Assembly (NCBI RefSeq): GCF_018991925.1
Contig: NW_024732415.1
Coordinates: 4,229,061-4,293,060 of the forward strand
Source: Homarus americanus
Taxonomy: Eukaryota > Arthropoda > Malacostraca > Decapoda > Nephropidae
Length of the DNA stretch: 64,000 nucleotides
Reading direction: 5' to 3'
This document shows positions 21,803 to 36,600 of the stretch, in pieces; the first letter of the stretch is position 1; each line of letters opens with the position of its first letter. Position numbers and translations under genes: made by a program. Under the pieces are notes generated by a model that searched no databases, was not told the origin of the DNA, and saw only the letters and a program-made list of their open reading frames with translations.

Positions 21803-21946
21803 CTGTCTCTCTGCTGTCCGCCAGATAGGTTCGCCTCCCCACCACCGTTTTTTGAAGCTCTCCGGATTCCCTAACCGGAACTCAGCGCGGAACACCGGGT
21901 CGTAGAACTTATTAGCGATGATCCCATGCGACGGTGGGTACATCCC
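21803..21946 (-). CDS. Enpp: ENPP exon C: catalytic domain (YPPSHGI region)
   Basis: Forty-eight codons, phase 0 at both ends. Encodes GMYPPSHGIIANKFYDP and ends GGEPIWRTAERQ, matching the ENPP G-(L/M)-YP-x-SHGI-x-xN-x-(M/F)YDP and GEPIW-x-TA motifs. Acceptor CTTCCCGCAG. The donor is CAG|GTCACT, a weak match after the GT. Confidence 0.95.
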
Positions 21947-22299
21947 CTGCGGGAAGAGGAGGTTCACCATGAAATTAGTAGGATGTCGTATTTATCTTGG
22001 CTACATGAGGCTACGTCAAATTAAAAAATACTTCTTTACATGAAGAATTAGATCAGGTTAAGTTTGATCTGGTTTGACTACATAAGAAATGATTACACTA
22101 ATTTTTTTTTAGATTAGATTAATTTTAAGGTGAATAGATTAAGTTCAAAGGTGATTGTGATCATTTATAATCAGCACGAAAAAGGTTTCATTTGCTTTGA
22201 TGAGGTTGGGATGGATTAACTTTAGCTAAGGTAGGAAAGATTACCCAGGCTAGGTTGGGGGGGGGGGTGTACTAAACACTGGGAGGGAATCTATACAAA

Positions 22300-22560
22300 A
22301 GTTACATCTGGTTAGGTTGGATTAGATTATGCATTGTTAGGTTGGATTAAGTTACACAATGTTAAGTTTAGTTTGGTTTGGTTATACAATGTTTTATTAG
22401 ATTAAGTTACGTTGTATTAGAATATAAAATGTTATTTTAGGTTAGGCAATGTTTGGTTATACTGTATTAGGTTAGTTTAGGTCAGACTATGCAATGTTAG
22501 GTTAAGATAGGTTAAGTCAGGTGAGGTCAACTTGAATTAGATTATGCTTTGTTAGATCAT
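22300..22560. repeat. Degenerate GTTAGGTT-rich tract
   Basis: Many imperfect GTTAGGTTGGATTA-like motifs in an ENPP intron (exons B-C), interspersed with TTACACAATG. It looks like decayed telomere-type or simple repeat sequence. Not a gene. Confidence 0.55.
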
Positions 22561-22890
22561 CATAAAATTACTAACTCACTCCAACCAACAAAGTGTATCA
22601 ACTCCATCAGCTAAATCAAAATGCCGACCTTTCTCCACGTAGTCAACCTCTGAACAGGGAGGAGTGAGGTAAAGAGCCACAAACTTCCTCTCTTAATCAA
22701 CCTAGTCTCTCATTTGGGAGTTGTAAAGTAATTATATCTATCAATTTTCCTTACTCCTCAGATAATTTACGTTGTCTATTAATTTAAGGACTAGTAAAAT
22801 AATTATTTATATCCCTCCTTCCTCCCTCAAATATTCTACTTAGTCAAGGTCTCTAGGAAGCTAAAAATATATTTCCCTAGCTATACTGAC

Positions 22891-23043
22891 GGTGGCGATG
22901 GTGTAGTGGTTGGGGAAGGTGATGGTAGGGTAAGAAGGTTTGACGTAGGGGGCTCGCACTCCCATGTTGCCCAGGGCTTGGATGGTGGGAGTCTTCCCGC
23001 GTAAGAGGTAGTCCGCCCGGAAGCCGTCCATCGACACCAAGAT
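22891..23043 (-). CDS. Enpp: ENPP exon B: first metal-binding Asp and catalytic Thr
   Basis: Fifty-one codons, phase 0 at both ends, acceptor CCTGCAG and donor GTCAGT. Starts ILVSMDGFRADYL, which holds the first zinc-ligand aspartate, and ends VKPSYPTITFPNHYTIAT, where the Thr before FPNH is the nucleophile in characterised ENPPs. This is the most diagnostic exon of the gene and shows no breaks. Confidence 0.95.
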
Positions 23044-24020
23044 CTGCAGGACGGGAAAGTCAAGATAGTTATTGATATTACCCAGTCATAAACATAAGTA
23101 CATTACCAGTTATAGGAAACTTCGCTCCGTGTAGTAAGATGTATCAACAGGAGAGTTGCTACAAAAAACATAACGCCATTCAATATAATTACAGGAATTT
23201 TAACTCCCTTTATTATAATCATAGTAAAGGTACAAAAAGTTACATAATCTTAACTCTAATCTTTAAAAACTTTATATATAAATAGTTTGACATATTAACT
23301 TCAACGTTTTAAGATATTAGATATGTATAAATAGTTCCAGAAATTGCTGCTTCATTCATCAGAAATATTATTACTGTGCGATACAAGTACGACCTACAGA
23401 TATATCCTAAGTGCGTTTCCTTCGCCTAGCATTTTCCAGGTAGGTTCTGGTAGTCTGAGTCCAAATCTAATTAAAGTAGACTCTCAAGTTACAATACTTA
23501 TGAGCCTCTAATGTGAGCACTGTTAAATGAGAGTGGGTACATAGTTAAGGCCGGCAGTAACTGGGGCTGTGACCTGTGCTGGAGGGGAGGACCTTGGTCT
23601 TACCCAGGGCAGTTATCATAACCCTCTTACCTCAGAAGCACTGCAACTGACCTATAGACTACACGCTTTTTTGGGGGGGAGGGTGGGGGGGGACGGGGAG
23701 GAGCTTGCTTAGCAACTATCGTAATCCGTAAATGGCGACTGGTTGCTAGGGGCATAGCAATGTCATACCAGCAAGTTGGAGGCCAGTTTTTCTTTTAAAT
23801 TTTTTATACAATCGACTCGCTCTATAGGGTCATCTGCCACTATCAAGGAATCCGCCAGAAGTAAATCCTATATTATAATTAAACTAAATATTCGTATATT
23901 AGCATCACATAATTTTGCTCACAATGAAACTATCAAGGTGCATCATTTTATACACAAAGCAAATACATACTGTTTGTTTACTATCTTGTGGAAATAGGAA
24001 ATTATACATGTAAAACTAGC

Positions 24021-24022
<2 letters not shown>

Positions 24023-24086
<64 letters not shown>
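24023..24086. repeat. (CA)n microsatellite
   Basis: About 32 CA units, immediately before the 21-bp minisatellite, in the ENPP intron between exons A and B. Confidence 0.98.
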
Positions 24087-24087
<1 letters not shown>

Positions 24088-24156
24088 CCTTGGTAATAAT
24101 TGTATAAAGCAGGAGAAATATTTGTGAGGGAATGCAGAAAACTTACATCAAAGTCA

Positions 24157-24655
24157 ACGTCACACATCAAACAGTTAACGTCACACATCAAACAGTTAAC
24201 GTCACACATCAAACAGTTAACGTCACACATCAAACAGTTAACGTCACACATCAAACAGTTAACGTCACACATCAAACAGTTAACGTCACACATCAAACAG
24301 TTAACGTCACACATCAAACAGTTAACGTCACACATCAAACAGTTAACGTCACACATCAAACAGTTAACGTCAAACAGTTAACGTCACACATCAAACAGTT
24401 AACGTCACACATCAAACAGTTAACGTCACACATCAAACAGTTAACGTCACACATCAAACAGTTAACGTCACACATCAAACAGTTAACGTCACACATCAAA
24501 CAGTTAACGTCACACATCAAACAGTTAACGTCACACATCAAACAGTTAACGTCACACATCAAACAGTTAACGTCACACATCAAACAGTTAACGTCATACA
24601 ACAAAGAGTTAACGTCATACATCAAACAGTTAACGTCATACATCAAACAGTCCAT
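24157..24655. repeat. Minisatellite, 21-bp unit, about 24 copies
   Basis: Near-identical head-to-tail copies of ACGTCACACATCAAACAGTTA with one internally shortened unit near 24370 and diverged last copies (CATACA variants). The period is a multiple of three, so several frames stay open and create spurious long ORFs on both strands. Each unit contains ACGTCA and GTTAAC. It ends about 50 bp from the unusual GC donor of ENPP exon A. Confidence 0.98.
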
Positions 24656-24703
24656 CAGTGGGTGTCAGACGTAATCGGGTGGAAGCAAGGGTGAGATACT
24701 CGC

Positions 24704-24792
24704 CAGTGGGTGGTTGTTGCGGAAGGTGGGCGGGCAGGTAGAGGTGTCTTGGGCGGGCATCGTGTAGGCCGCCCACGCCACGTTCAACGCAG
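24704..24792 (-). CDS. Enpp: ENPP exon A: end of signal region and N-terminal linker
   Basis: Encodes ALNVAWAAYTMPAQ, then DTSTCPPTFRNNHPL, and joins in phase 0 to ILVSMDGFRAD, matching the family layout (C-P-x-x-F...PLI-L-(F/V)-S-(L/M)-DGFR). The hydrophobic start looks like the end of a signal peptide. The acceptor is placed at CTATCAG|CT (phase 1 entry). An alternative acceptor at 24808 (CCGCAAG|GT, phase 0) would add VFLLS, but that may just be the translated pyrimidine tract. The donor implied by the reading frame is CTG|GCGAGT, a GC rather than GT donor. No in-frame initiator is secure here, although an internal ATG exists. Confidence 0.7.
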
Positions 24793-25374
24793 CTGATAGT
24801 AGAAATACCTTGCGGCAGAAAAGCTAGTCAGAACAGGTGGAAATACAGAACAATAGACATTTATTTGAATTCATGTAAAATCTAGTTATTCTCGTGGCGA
24901 AAACTTCCCTATTGAGTTTAATCTTCATGCCAATTGTTATGTAGAAATGAATAAATAGTTAGGTGTTTCTTCTCTCTCTCTCTACCAGCCAGTCGACGGG
25001 TAAGGAGTGAACATCGCTCATCTACATAATAATACCAACCGTCAGTGTTTATATTGTGTTTGAGTGATAACTGCGACATAGAGATGATTTATATATACAG
25101 TACTTATTTCCCTCGGCATTTTTAACAGTTCTACATATATGGATGTCCATGTAAATAAGTACCTACAAATTATATATGAGCATCTTCACCCTCAACTAAC
25201 CTAATGTAATTCCGTTAAAGTTTGGTTAGGAAAGTGAAGGGTGGCTTTAAATAGTAAATGTTATCGTACATGCATTAATTTCCATGGAATTATGGCAATA
25301 CAGATAAAAGATTTTCCCTATATCTTTAAATAGTATTAAATTCCAAGAATGGTGTAAATTTAAGTGCACAATTA

Positions 25375-25470
25375 CAGCTGGATGGACTCGGAGTGCCCTG
25401 AGATCGAAGCAATGACTCTTGGAACAGGAGGCAAGCAATACTTCCATTCCACCCAGTTGCAGAACCTCTG
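25375..25470 (-). mobile_element. tRNA-derived SINE fragment, degenerate
   Basis: On the - strand it reads ...GCTTGCCTCCTGTTCC... TTGCTTCGATCTCAGGGCAC, TCCGAGTCCATCCAGCTG. TTCGATC is a B-box relative, and the GCACTCC...GTCCA(T/G)CCAGCTG tail is shared with the copies near 32.8 kb and 59.1 kb. The A-box side is decayed. Confidence 0.55.
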
Positions 25471-26164
25471 TAACTAGCAATTAAAAAAGTAAGTTTGGGC
25501 TGAATGAATCTAAATATGTATCTTAAATTAATATTTGATGTTAAAGGTAAATTATAGAGGAGAATAACCAGTATAATGATAATACAGTATATTCGTTTTA
25601 GGAAACTGGGGAATGACTGACAGCATTTCGATTCAATTTCATCGGGTTGGTGAAGACGAACGCTCCGTTATAACAGTGGCAACAGGTTGCACAATCAGGG
25701 AGGTGCGGACCACAGACATACAGTGTAGGCCAGAAGGCACCGACGGTCTTCAAATATGCTGAGGCCGTCAAGTTTATTTTTATAGTGCACCACTGCTCGC
25801 CTTGGGGTACTTCACTTGTAGGTGTTAGAGTACACCGTTACCGCCTGGCGCTCGGGACAAGGACGTACTCCATAAAAAAACGTGCAATTACTTTTCTGTT
25901 ACTACAGTATTTATGGAGTTAAAGTATACTGTGAAAGTCTACTGAGAGGATTCAAAGTTCTGATAAACTCCACCATAACTGTTGTCCTTTGACGCTAAAG
26001 TCAGACAAAAAAATTTATAACCTGTTTTTTTAGGCTATTTACGAACTAGAAGTGTGCGTTAAAGATCTGTTTACAAGGTTTGCGAGCACTTCAAACCCTA
26101 CTGACTGACAACACAACTGCTGCCCCTGGCCACTAAAATTAGATATACAGTATATAAATAAAAA

Positions 26165-26310
26165 CATTCTCCACATAACACCACATAAACATCTGGTTAA
26201 CAACATCCTCCACATAACACAAGCATCTAGTTAACAACAGTCTCCTATAACCACACAAACACATGGTTAACAACATTCTCCACATAACACCACACAAACA
26301 TCTGGCTAAC
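26165..26310. repeat. Degenerate tandem repeat, about 40-47-bp unit
   Basis: Four imperfect copies of a unit like TTAACAACATTCTCCACATA followed by ACACCACACAAACATCTGG. Confidence 0.75.
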
Positions 26311-26779
26311 ATGTCAACCTAAATATAGAAGACTCACACGTAAAAACCACCTCCGATGCTGACATTTACGAACAAGTTTACAAAGGTTAAAATTCACTAA
26401 ACTCCCGAACAAAAAAAAACACGAAGTAAAAAATGAGTTATTTTGTCTCAACATAACTATGACTTTTTAATGTTGTGGTCGCCCGATGAAGGTTAAACTA
26501 TGTCAGTGACCGCTCACGTGTGATCCCATGAAAGGTCTTACCTGGAATATTTCTACCGAGTGTCATCAAATCTGAGTTTAACACACACACAAGGACAACG
26601 CCGGACACATTTTAAGCATCGTGTTTCATTGTTTCAACTTAAGACCAAAAAGTGACGCGCAATAAATAAACTGTCAATTGATCCTCAAAACCAACCAAGT
26701 CAATGTAATTAACTACCTGCAATAAACTATAAATTGCAAACACGACGAACCCTAACAACACAAGACTTACAGACAAGAG

Positions 26780-30700
<3,921 letters not shown>

Positions 30701-31867
30701 ATCATGGATGCAAAATCACCGCCATTGTGTCTACAGAGATTCTGGACCCCTCGTACAATCTGCGACGCTTGCGTGTTTGTCGACCTTCATCAGCTGGACA
30801 CCCGCCGCCCGTGACTCACCTGGCGGCAAAAACTACAAGCCAAGCAGGTAAACAAGACCGACCCCCACCCCATCCACAGTGCAGCTCCTCGTCGTCCATG
30901 TGCGTTCTGTCTCCTTAATCAACAGCTTAGCTCTATGATTAGCTGACTACTGTGTGGGTGTGTGTCATAAATAGTGTTGTTGTATTTTGTAATTATCAGT
31001 AAATTGTATTGCTATTTGTATATCTTTTAAGTGTACTGTACATGGAAATTTTCTCAGCGTTACTGTCACTCCTGCACGGTGGAAGTGACATTTCCAGCCA
31101 ACACGTGGGTCTCCAGGTACCCGTCCTAGTCCATGTTTTAATGCTGGAGGATCCTAAACACAAAGGTAAGGTCGTGGGTGCTGGTGGTGGTGGTGCCCGG
31201 GATGTGCAAACTACTATCGGGGGAAGAAACTCGACGGCACAGCCCCCTCCCCTCCCCTCTTGGTCGCTTACATGACCTGAGCTTGACTACCTGAGCGAGG
31301 CCAAACAACATAATTCAATGGCGTTAACTTGCCATCACGGAAACACAAGTAAATTATGGATAATTTCCTTCAGTGCGACTCTCACGGTGAATAGTACTCA
31401 GAATCTCCAAGGTTTGTGCAGTAATATTTATTTTCCTTTTTAACTTGGTAAAAGCGAATCAAATAATGGAATTGTGTCAATGGAAATTCGACGCCATTTA
31501 CTGTACACTGTCACTTCATGTTGCAGATGAGCCAGCTAGACGCCTGATGACATTTATAAGCAGAGGTAAAAAAAATGCATACGAATCCCTTAGTCCAGAC
31601 CAAATTGTTCCTTGAAGACGACATAACACCTCCCTCCCTCCCTGGCCATAGCTGACTGGGCGGCGAGGAAAACTGGGTGATTTTACAAGTTAAGGATAGA
31701 GCGACTGATTAGAGGGGAACCATCTGAGTACAAGCACATCATCTTGTAATAAAAATCTACGCTTGACTGTGAAATTCCGCTTAAGACTGGTGGGTGAGAT
31801 GATTCTATGATTACAGACAACTGGGGATGATTGCACAACTCACATCCATCACTATTTCATCGCGGCT

Positions 31868-31901
31868 TGGGGATGGGGGTGGGGGGGGGGGGGGAGGGGG
31901 G
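31868..31901 (+). repeat. G-rich run with G-quadruplex potential
   Basis: Several G-tracts (GGGG, GGGGG, a G13 run, GGGGGG) separated by single A or T within 34 bp. Confidence 0.8.
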
Positions 31902-32795
31902 TTGTTTTCCATCTACAGCTCTTGTGAAACTGTAATGTAATATTCACTGAACCTTGATTATAAATTAACATTGACCAAACTATATTTATCAACAAAAATA
32001 AATAGCAATACAATTTCAATTTCATTTAATAATAATGACTCAGATACATGAGTACAGATATGTAGATTTCAGAAAGACAGTGTGGGAACAATGTCATTCC
32101 CGACACTCAGTATCACACACACAATGTAGAAGCGCAGTTATATATCGCCCACATCTACACTACACAGAGATGACCAATCAACAGTTATTCCCAGTTTAAG
32201 CGCTAGTTGTTAAATACACTAAGGGTCAGGTAATAACACTCTCCCTACACACACAACTCTGCTCCTCTATAATCCACAACTCACACTACTACCAAGAATA
32301 TCCCCACTGGTAGACCTCAGCCACCCAGCTCTTAAACGACACCAATTTCACCGAAAAACTGACAGAGGATGACGTCACATGAGACAAACAAACAATATGG
32401 AACAACTATCCAGCAACCAACGATACAACGAACTCAGCAGAGAAATTACAATAAAAAAAATAACGTCAAATTTCCCAGATATCACAAGTAATTGCGGAAG
32501 CCAAAACGTGAGCCATGCACACGACACGGACAGACAGACAACCACTCCAAAGTACGATGACCAAAATTAAACAGCAGTATCCAAGTGAGTCTCACTAATG
32601 CTACATAAAGTTGTGAAATAGCATTCGTAGTCTTGTTGCTAGCGCTGCTAGATATAAGACTTAGTGCTTTATTAGCTTTGTTCTGTACATACATGAAAGC
32701 GAAAGGCTCATTAGGATGTGTAACTACAGCTCAGTTTATACAAGTGTTAGTTATACATGAAGGCAGCTTGGCCGTCATTTCCCTAACTTGTAAAG

Positions 32796-32890
32796 TTAGG
32801 TAGAGCTGGCTGGACTGGGAGTGCCCGGGGATCGAATCAGCGACTTTCAGTACAGGAGGCAGTGCTGTATCCACTCGACCGCCAAATACA
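32796..32890 (-). mobile_element. tRNA-derived SINE fragment
   Basis: Minus strand: GGCGGTCGAGTGGATACAGC (A-box-like), then CTGATTCGATCCCCGGGCAC (B-box-like TTCGATCC), then TCCCAGTCCAGCCAGCTC. Promoter-box spacing fits a tRNA head. It lacks a mature tRNA 3' end and continues into unrelated sequence, so it is a SINE rather than a tRNA gene. Confidence 0.7.
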
Positions 32891-33750
32891 TCGTTGGGAT
32901 CACGATCACAGTCTTCAGTCACCCACGGAAAAAAAATGTTCATCAATAACAGACTGATGCAGTCGTGAACGTGAGGTGTGACGACCTCTCCAGCAGCCTA
33001 CACGGCATTATGAAATCAACAATAAATCCCAAATAACAGTGTTCTTTGATGTTACATTACAGACTGTAAGCTGTAAGACGAGTCCCAGCACACACTGACT
33101 GACTTTCAACCAATGGAGATAACGACCTCAGAATGCTGAAATAAAATACCTTTAAATAACATAATCAAGTTTCTAAATGTCTTGAAGGTAAGAAAGCATA
33201 CACACTTCATAGCAGTCACCAGATAGAGCAATCCAGGCTGACTTAAATCAGACGAGAACTTAAGCACACACTCTCACATCACTGAACATGACACAGAATC
33301 ACAAATATATCACAGTTGTACATATCATAAATGCCACGGACGCCTTAATAACGATATGAAGAAACAGAGGAGTGGAAAAACCGTCCATTCTGCCAGAGGA
33401 CATTAATATATTATGAAGACACATTATATGAAATCACCAATCGCACTCATCAACCTCCTGAAATACACATCACTTATCACAAACCAAGTCACAAATAACA
33501 TGACGTCATTTAGCGTAATTAATAACAATACAGAAGGCGAGATGCGGAGTTTCATGCAATCACCTAAAACTGAAATCACAGCCACAAATAACATAACAGT
33601 CTTGAATGTAATAATAACAAAATTTACACTTGTCGCACTGGAAAAGCAGCAGAAGAAACAGAGGCATACATACCTTGACGTCCATCACTGTGGGTGTGTG
33701 TATGTATGTGTGTGTGTTGTGGTCACGTCTAACACTAGCGAGCAACTGAG

Positions 33751-33839
33751 CTGGGATACGTCGACCCACTCAGCGATCTTGACTACCCTCAGCTGGACGA
33801 CCCAGACAGTGCCCGCCAAAACATCCTCAGGGACAACGG
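33751..33839 (+). other. Candidate coding exon of unknown gene
   Basis: An island of higher GC flanked by CTGAG| and G|GTATAG splice-like sites. One frame is open, with protein-like composition (LGYVDPLSDLDYPQLDDPDS, then ARQNILRDNG), and is stopped by TAG upstream of the putative acceptor. I recognise no family. It could be a single exon of a + strand gene or a chance island. Confidence 0.25.
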
Positions 33840-34565
33840 GTATAGAGACTCGTGTTGTTTTTTTTGTTTTTTCCTGCTTCCATTTTTTCCTCTCGGTTTA
33901 TCAAGCTGTTGTTAAGGGCACGGGGTCTAATAAATATTGTTTTGACTGACTGATGTGGGAGTCTTCAGGGCCACGGACGAGCCACGGAATTTTTTGGGTA
34001 TATTCTTCCTTGTTTAAACTTAACTTTTTTTTTAAGTTCCACATCTATGTAGGTGGCTTTAAAGACATGGGATATGGACGGTAACGCTGATTTGATATTG
34101 CTTCTTACTCTCTATTCCTTATTTATGCACTGGGTCATAAGAATCTAGAACGTGTCAAATACTGCAGTTTTGTACAGTAGGTCAGGTGCGCCGTTCTTCA
34201 AGGTACATTATCCACTAAGGTATAAATATTTATTTGCTCGGTATTGTGATTTATTTATAGAACTGAATTAAATTTTATGTTTTAAAAGTGTGGTGTTGGT
34301 CTTCAATGTTAGAAAGATAAGACATATTACAGTATTTGTTATTTCACCCAAAAATACAGATTTTATTATGGCTACGTCAGAAGGAAGACAGACTTTTTTC
34401 TTTTTTCCTTTTCTTCTCTTTTTCTCTCTTATTCTTTTGTTTCTCCGAGTAAATATTGAACAATGAGTCACCACTTCTTCAATTCTGGTCCAGTTAATTT
34501 GAAATCTTGGACCACTAGTATTGTTATTGGTTAACGCCAGACGATTTTATTCAGCTTAAGAGAGC

Positions 34566-35437
34566 GGGGGCGTACACAAGGGGTTAGCAGACTTCTCGGA
34601 GAGGGGAGGGGCGTACACAAGGGGTTAGCAGACTTCTCGGAGAGGGGAGGGGCGTACACAAGGGGTTAGCAGACTTCTCGGAGAGGGGAGGGGCATACAC
34701 AAGGGGTTAGCAGACTTCTCGGAGAGGGGAGGGGTGTACACAAGGGGTTAGCAGTGTACACAAGGGGTTAGCAGACTTCTCGGAGAGGGGAGGGGCGTAC
34801 ACTTCTAGGGGTTAGCAGACTTCGGAGAGGGAGGGGCGTACACAAGGGGTTAGCAGACTTTCGGAGAGGGAGGGGTACACAAAGGGTTAGCAGACTTCTC
34901 GGAGAGGGGAGGGGCGTACAAAGGGTTAGCAGACTTCGGAGAGGGAGGGGCGTACACAAAGGGTTAGCAGACTTTCGGAAGGGGAGGGGCGTACACAAGG
35001 GGTTAGCAGACTTCTCGGAAAGGGGAGGGGCGTACACAAGGGGTTCAGGAGAGGGAGGGGCGTACACAAGGGGTTAGCAGACTTTACACAAAGGTTAGCA
35101 GACTTCTCGGAAAGGAGGCTCAGAGGGAGGGGCGTACACAAGGGTTAGCAGACTTCTCGGAGAGGGGAGGGGCGTACACAAGGGGTTAGCAGACTTCTCG
35201 GAGAGGGAGGGGCACACAAAGGGTTAGCAGACTTCTCGGAAAGGAGGGCGTACACAAGGGGTTAGCAGACTTCTCGGAGAGGGGAGGGGCGTACACAAAG
35301 GGTTAGCAGACTTCTCGGAAAGGGGAGGGGCGTACACAAAGGGTTAGCAGACTTCTCGGAAAGGGGAGGGGCGTACACAAGGGGTTAGCAGACTTCTCGG
35401 AAAGGGGAGGGGCGTACACAAGGGGTTAGTAGACTAT
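34566..35437. repeat. Minisatellite, 41-bp unit, about 20 copies
   Basis: Head-to-tail copies of a 41-bp unit containing GCGTACACAAGGGGTTAGCA and GACTTCTCGGAGAGGGGAGG. The leftmost copies are regular; the middle copies (34740-35230) have many internal deletions (for example GACTTCGG, GACTTTCGG, and duplications of GTGTACACAAGGGGTTAGCA). Open frames across it are repeat translations only. Confidence 0.98.
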
Positions 35438-35604
35438 CTCCACAGGTCAAACATGTCGGAATAAGTACTGTAGGTAAGAGACAGAGTCCCGTGAAAACAC
35501 TGACCTTTTTAATCATTAATTTTCAAAGAACTTCCACATCCTTAAATCATCTTCCAGTTTCTTATTTATCCTCTTTAATATAACCTGGATTTAAGGACAA
35601 GAGG

Positions 35605-35720
35605 TGTGCTTACAATAGAGGTGTTGTAAATGTGAGGTGTGTTGTGAATAATGGTGTGTTGTGAATGAGGTGTGTTGTGAATAATGAGGTTGTTATGTGA
35701 GATCTGTTATGAAGACGAGA
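35605..35720. repeat. Degenerate GAGGTGTGTTGTGAATAAT repeat
   Basis: About five imperfect copies of a 19-25-bp unit next to the 41-bp array. Confidence 0.65.
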
Positions 35721-35984
35721 TGTTATAATTATGAGATGCTAGGAATATGAGAGGTGAAGGTAGTGAAGGTGTCTCAGCCCCACCCAGCGCCAATGACCTT
35801 CTTCTCGACTGAACAGGAATATTAATTACTCCTTGTCGGGCCTGAGCCACGTTCATCGTGCCTCGCCTCACAAGTCTACACTGTTTTTCACCTCTTACTT
35901 CTTCTCCACATCATAATTATTGAACTGTCTTAAAACTGTACATGTTTAACGTGAATTTTCTTAATAAATTTGGGAACGAGTTAT

Positions 35985-36080
35985 ATACAACGATGTTAAG
36001 ACAGCTGGTTACGAGTACTATACAACGAGGTTAATATAGCATCACACGAGTTCTATACAACGAGGTTAACATAGCCAACA
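35985..36080. repeat. Degenerate tandem repeat, about 45-bp unit, 2-3 copies
   Basis: Copies of CTATACAACGAGGTTAA(T/C)ATAGC separated by CACACGAGT-like linkers. Confidence 0.65.
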
Positions 36081-36440
36081 TGTCTGTGAGACATTAGAGA
36101 ATCACACGAGACGTCAAATATGTAACCTAACCTAACCTAAGGACGCAGGGGACGCCATGACTCTTGAAGGAATGGCCATATAATCTCCAGACGTCACAAG
36201 GAACACTGAACCCTACAACAGGAGCTGAGAGGATTCTGAAGACAGTCGCTGGTTCATTCTAATATGATCAAGCTAAGAGGAATGGATGGCGTTCGGTAAT
36301 ATATCGCGAGGTCGACTTCAGGTGCTCTCGCGCAGCGTGGTACTCCTGTGGTTCATGAATATTTTGTATTATTTCTCACGATTGCCTATACAGTATATTT
36401 ATGTCCTGCCTATCAAAACTGAATATCAGTTTCTACCAAC

Positions 36441-36600
36441 ATTAAACACCTGTAATAATCAACACTGAACAGCTGTAATATCAACACTAAACACCTGTAA
36501 TATCAACACTAAACACCTGTAATAATCAACACTGAACACCTGTAATATCAACACTAAACACCTGTAATATCAACACTAAACACCTGTAATATCAACAGTG
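36441..36600. repeat. Short tandem repeat, 22-25-bp unit, about 7 copies
   Basis: Units of ATCAACACTAAACACCTGTA with AT or ATA spacers and TGAACA variants. Confidence 0.9.

Noticed and set aside
24157..24655. Regularly spaced repeat resembling a CRISPR array
   Set aside because: No spacers: units are contiguous tandem 21-mers, in an animal intron.
24132..24674. 180-codon ORF of repeated VNVTHQT units and minus-strand CDVNCLM ORFs
   Set aside because: Translation of the 21-bp minisatellite; both strands and several frames are open for the same reason.
30739..30846. Possible + strand exon (CTACAG|...CAAGCAG|GTAAAC)
   Set aside because: Splice-like edges, but the peptide has no family resemblance and Pro/Ser-rich composition; too weak.
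32796..32890. Functional tRNA gene
   Set aside because: A/B-box-like parts exist but no complete cloverleaf acceptor stem could be paired; other diverged copies indicate a SINE.
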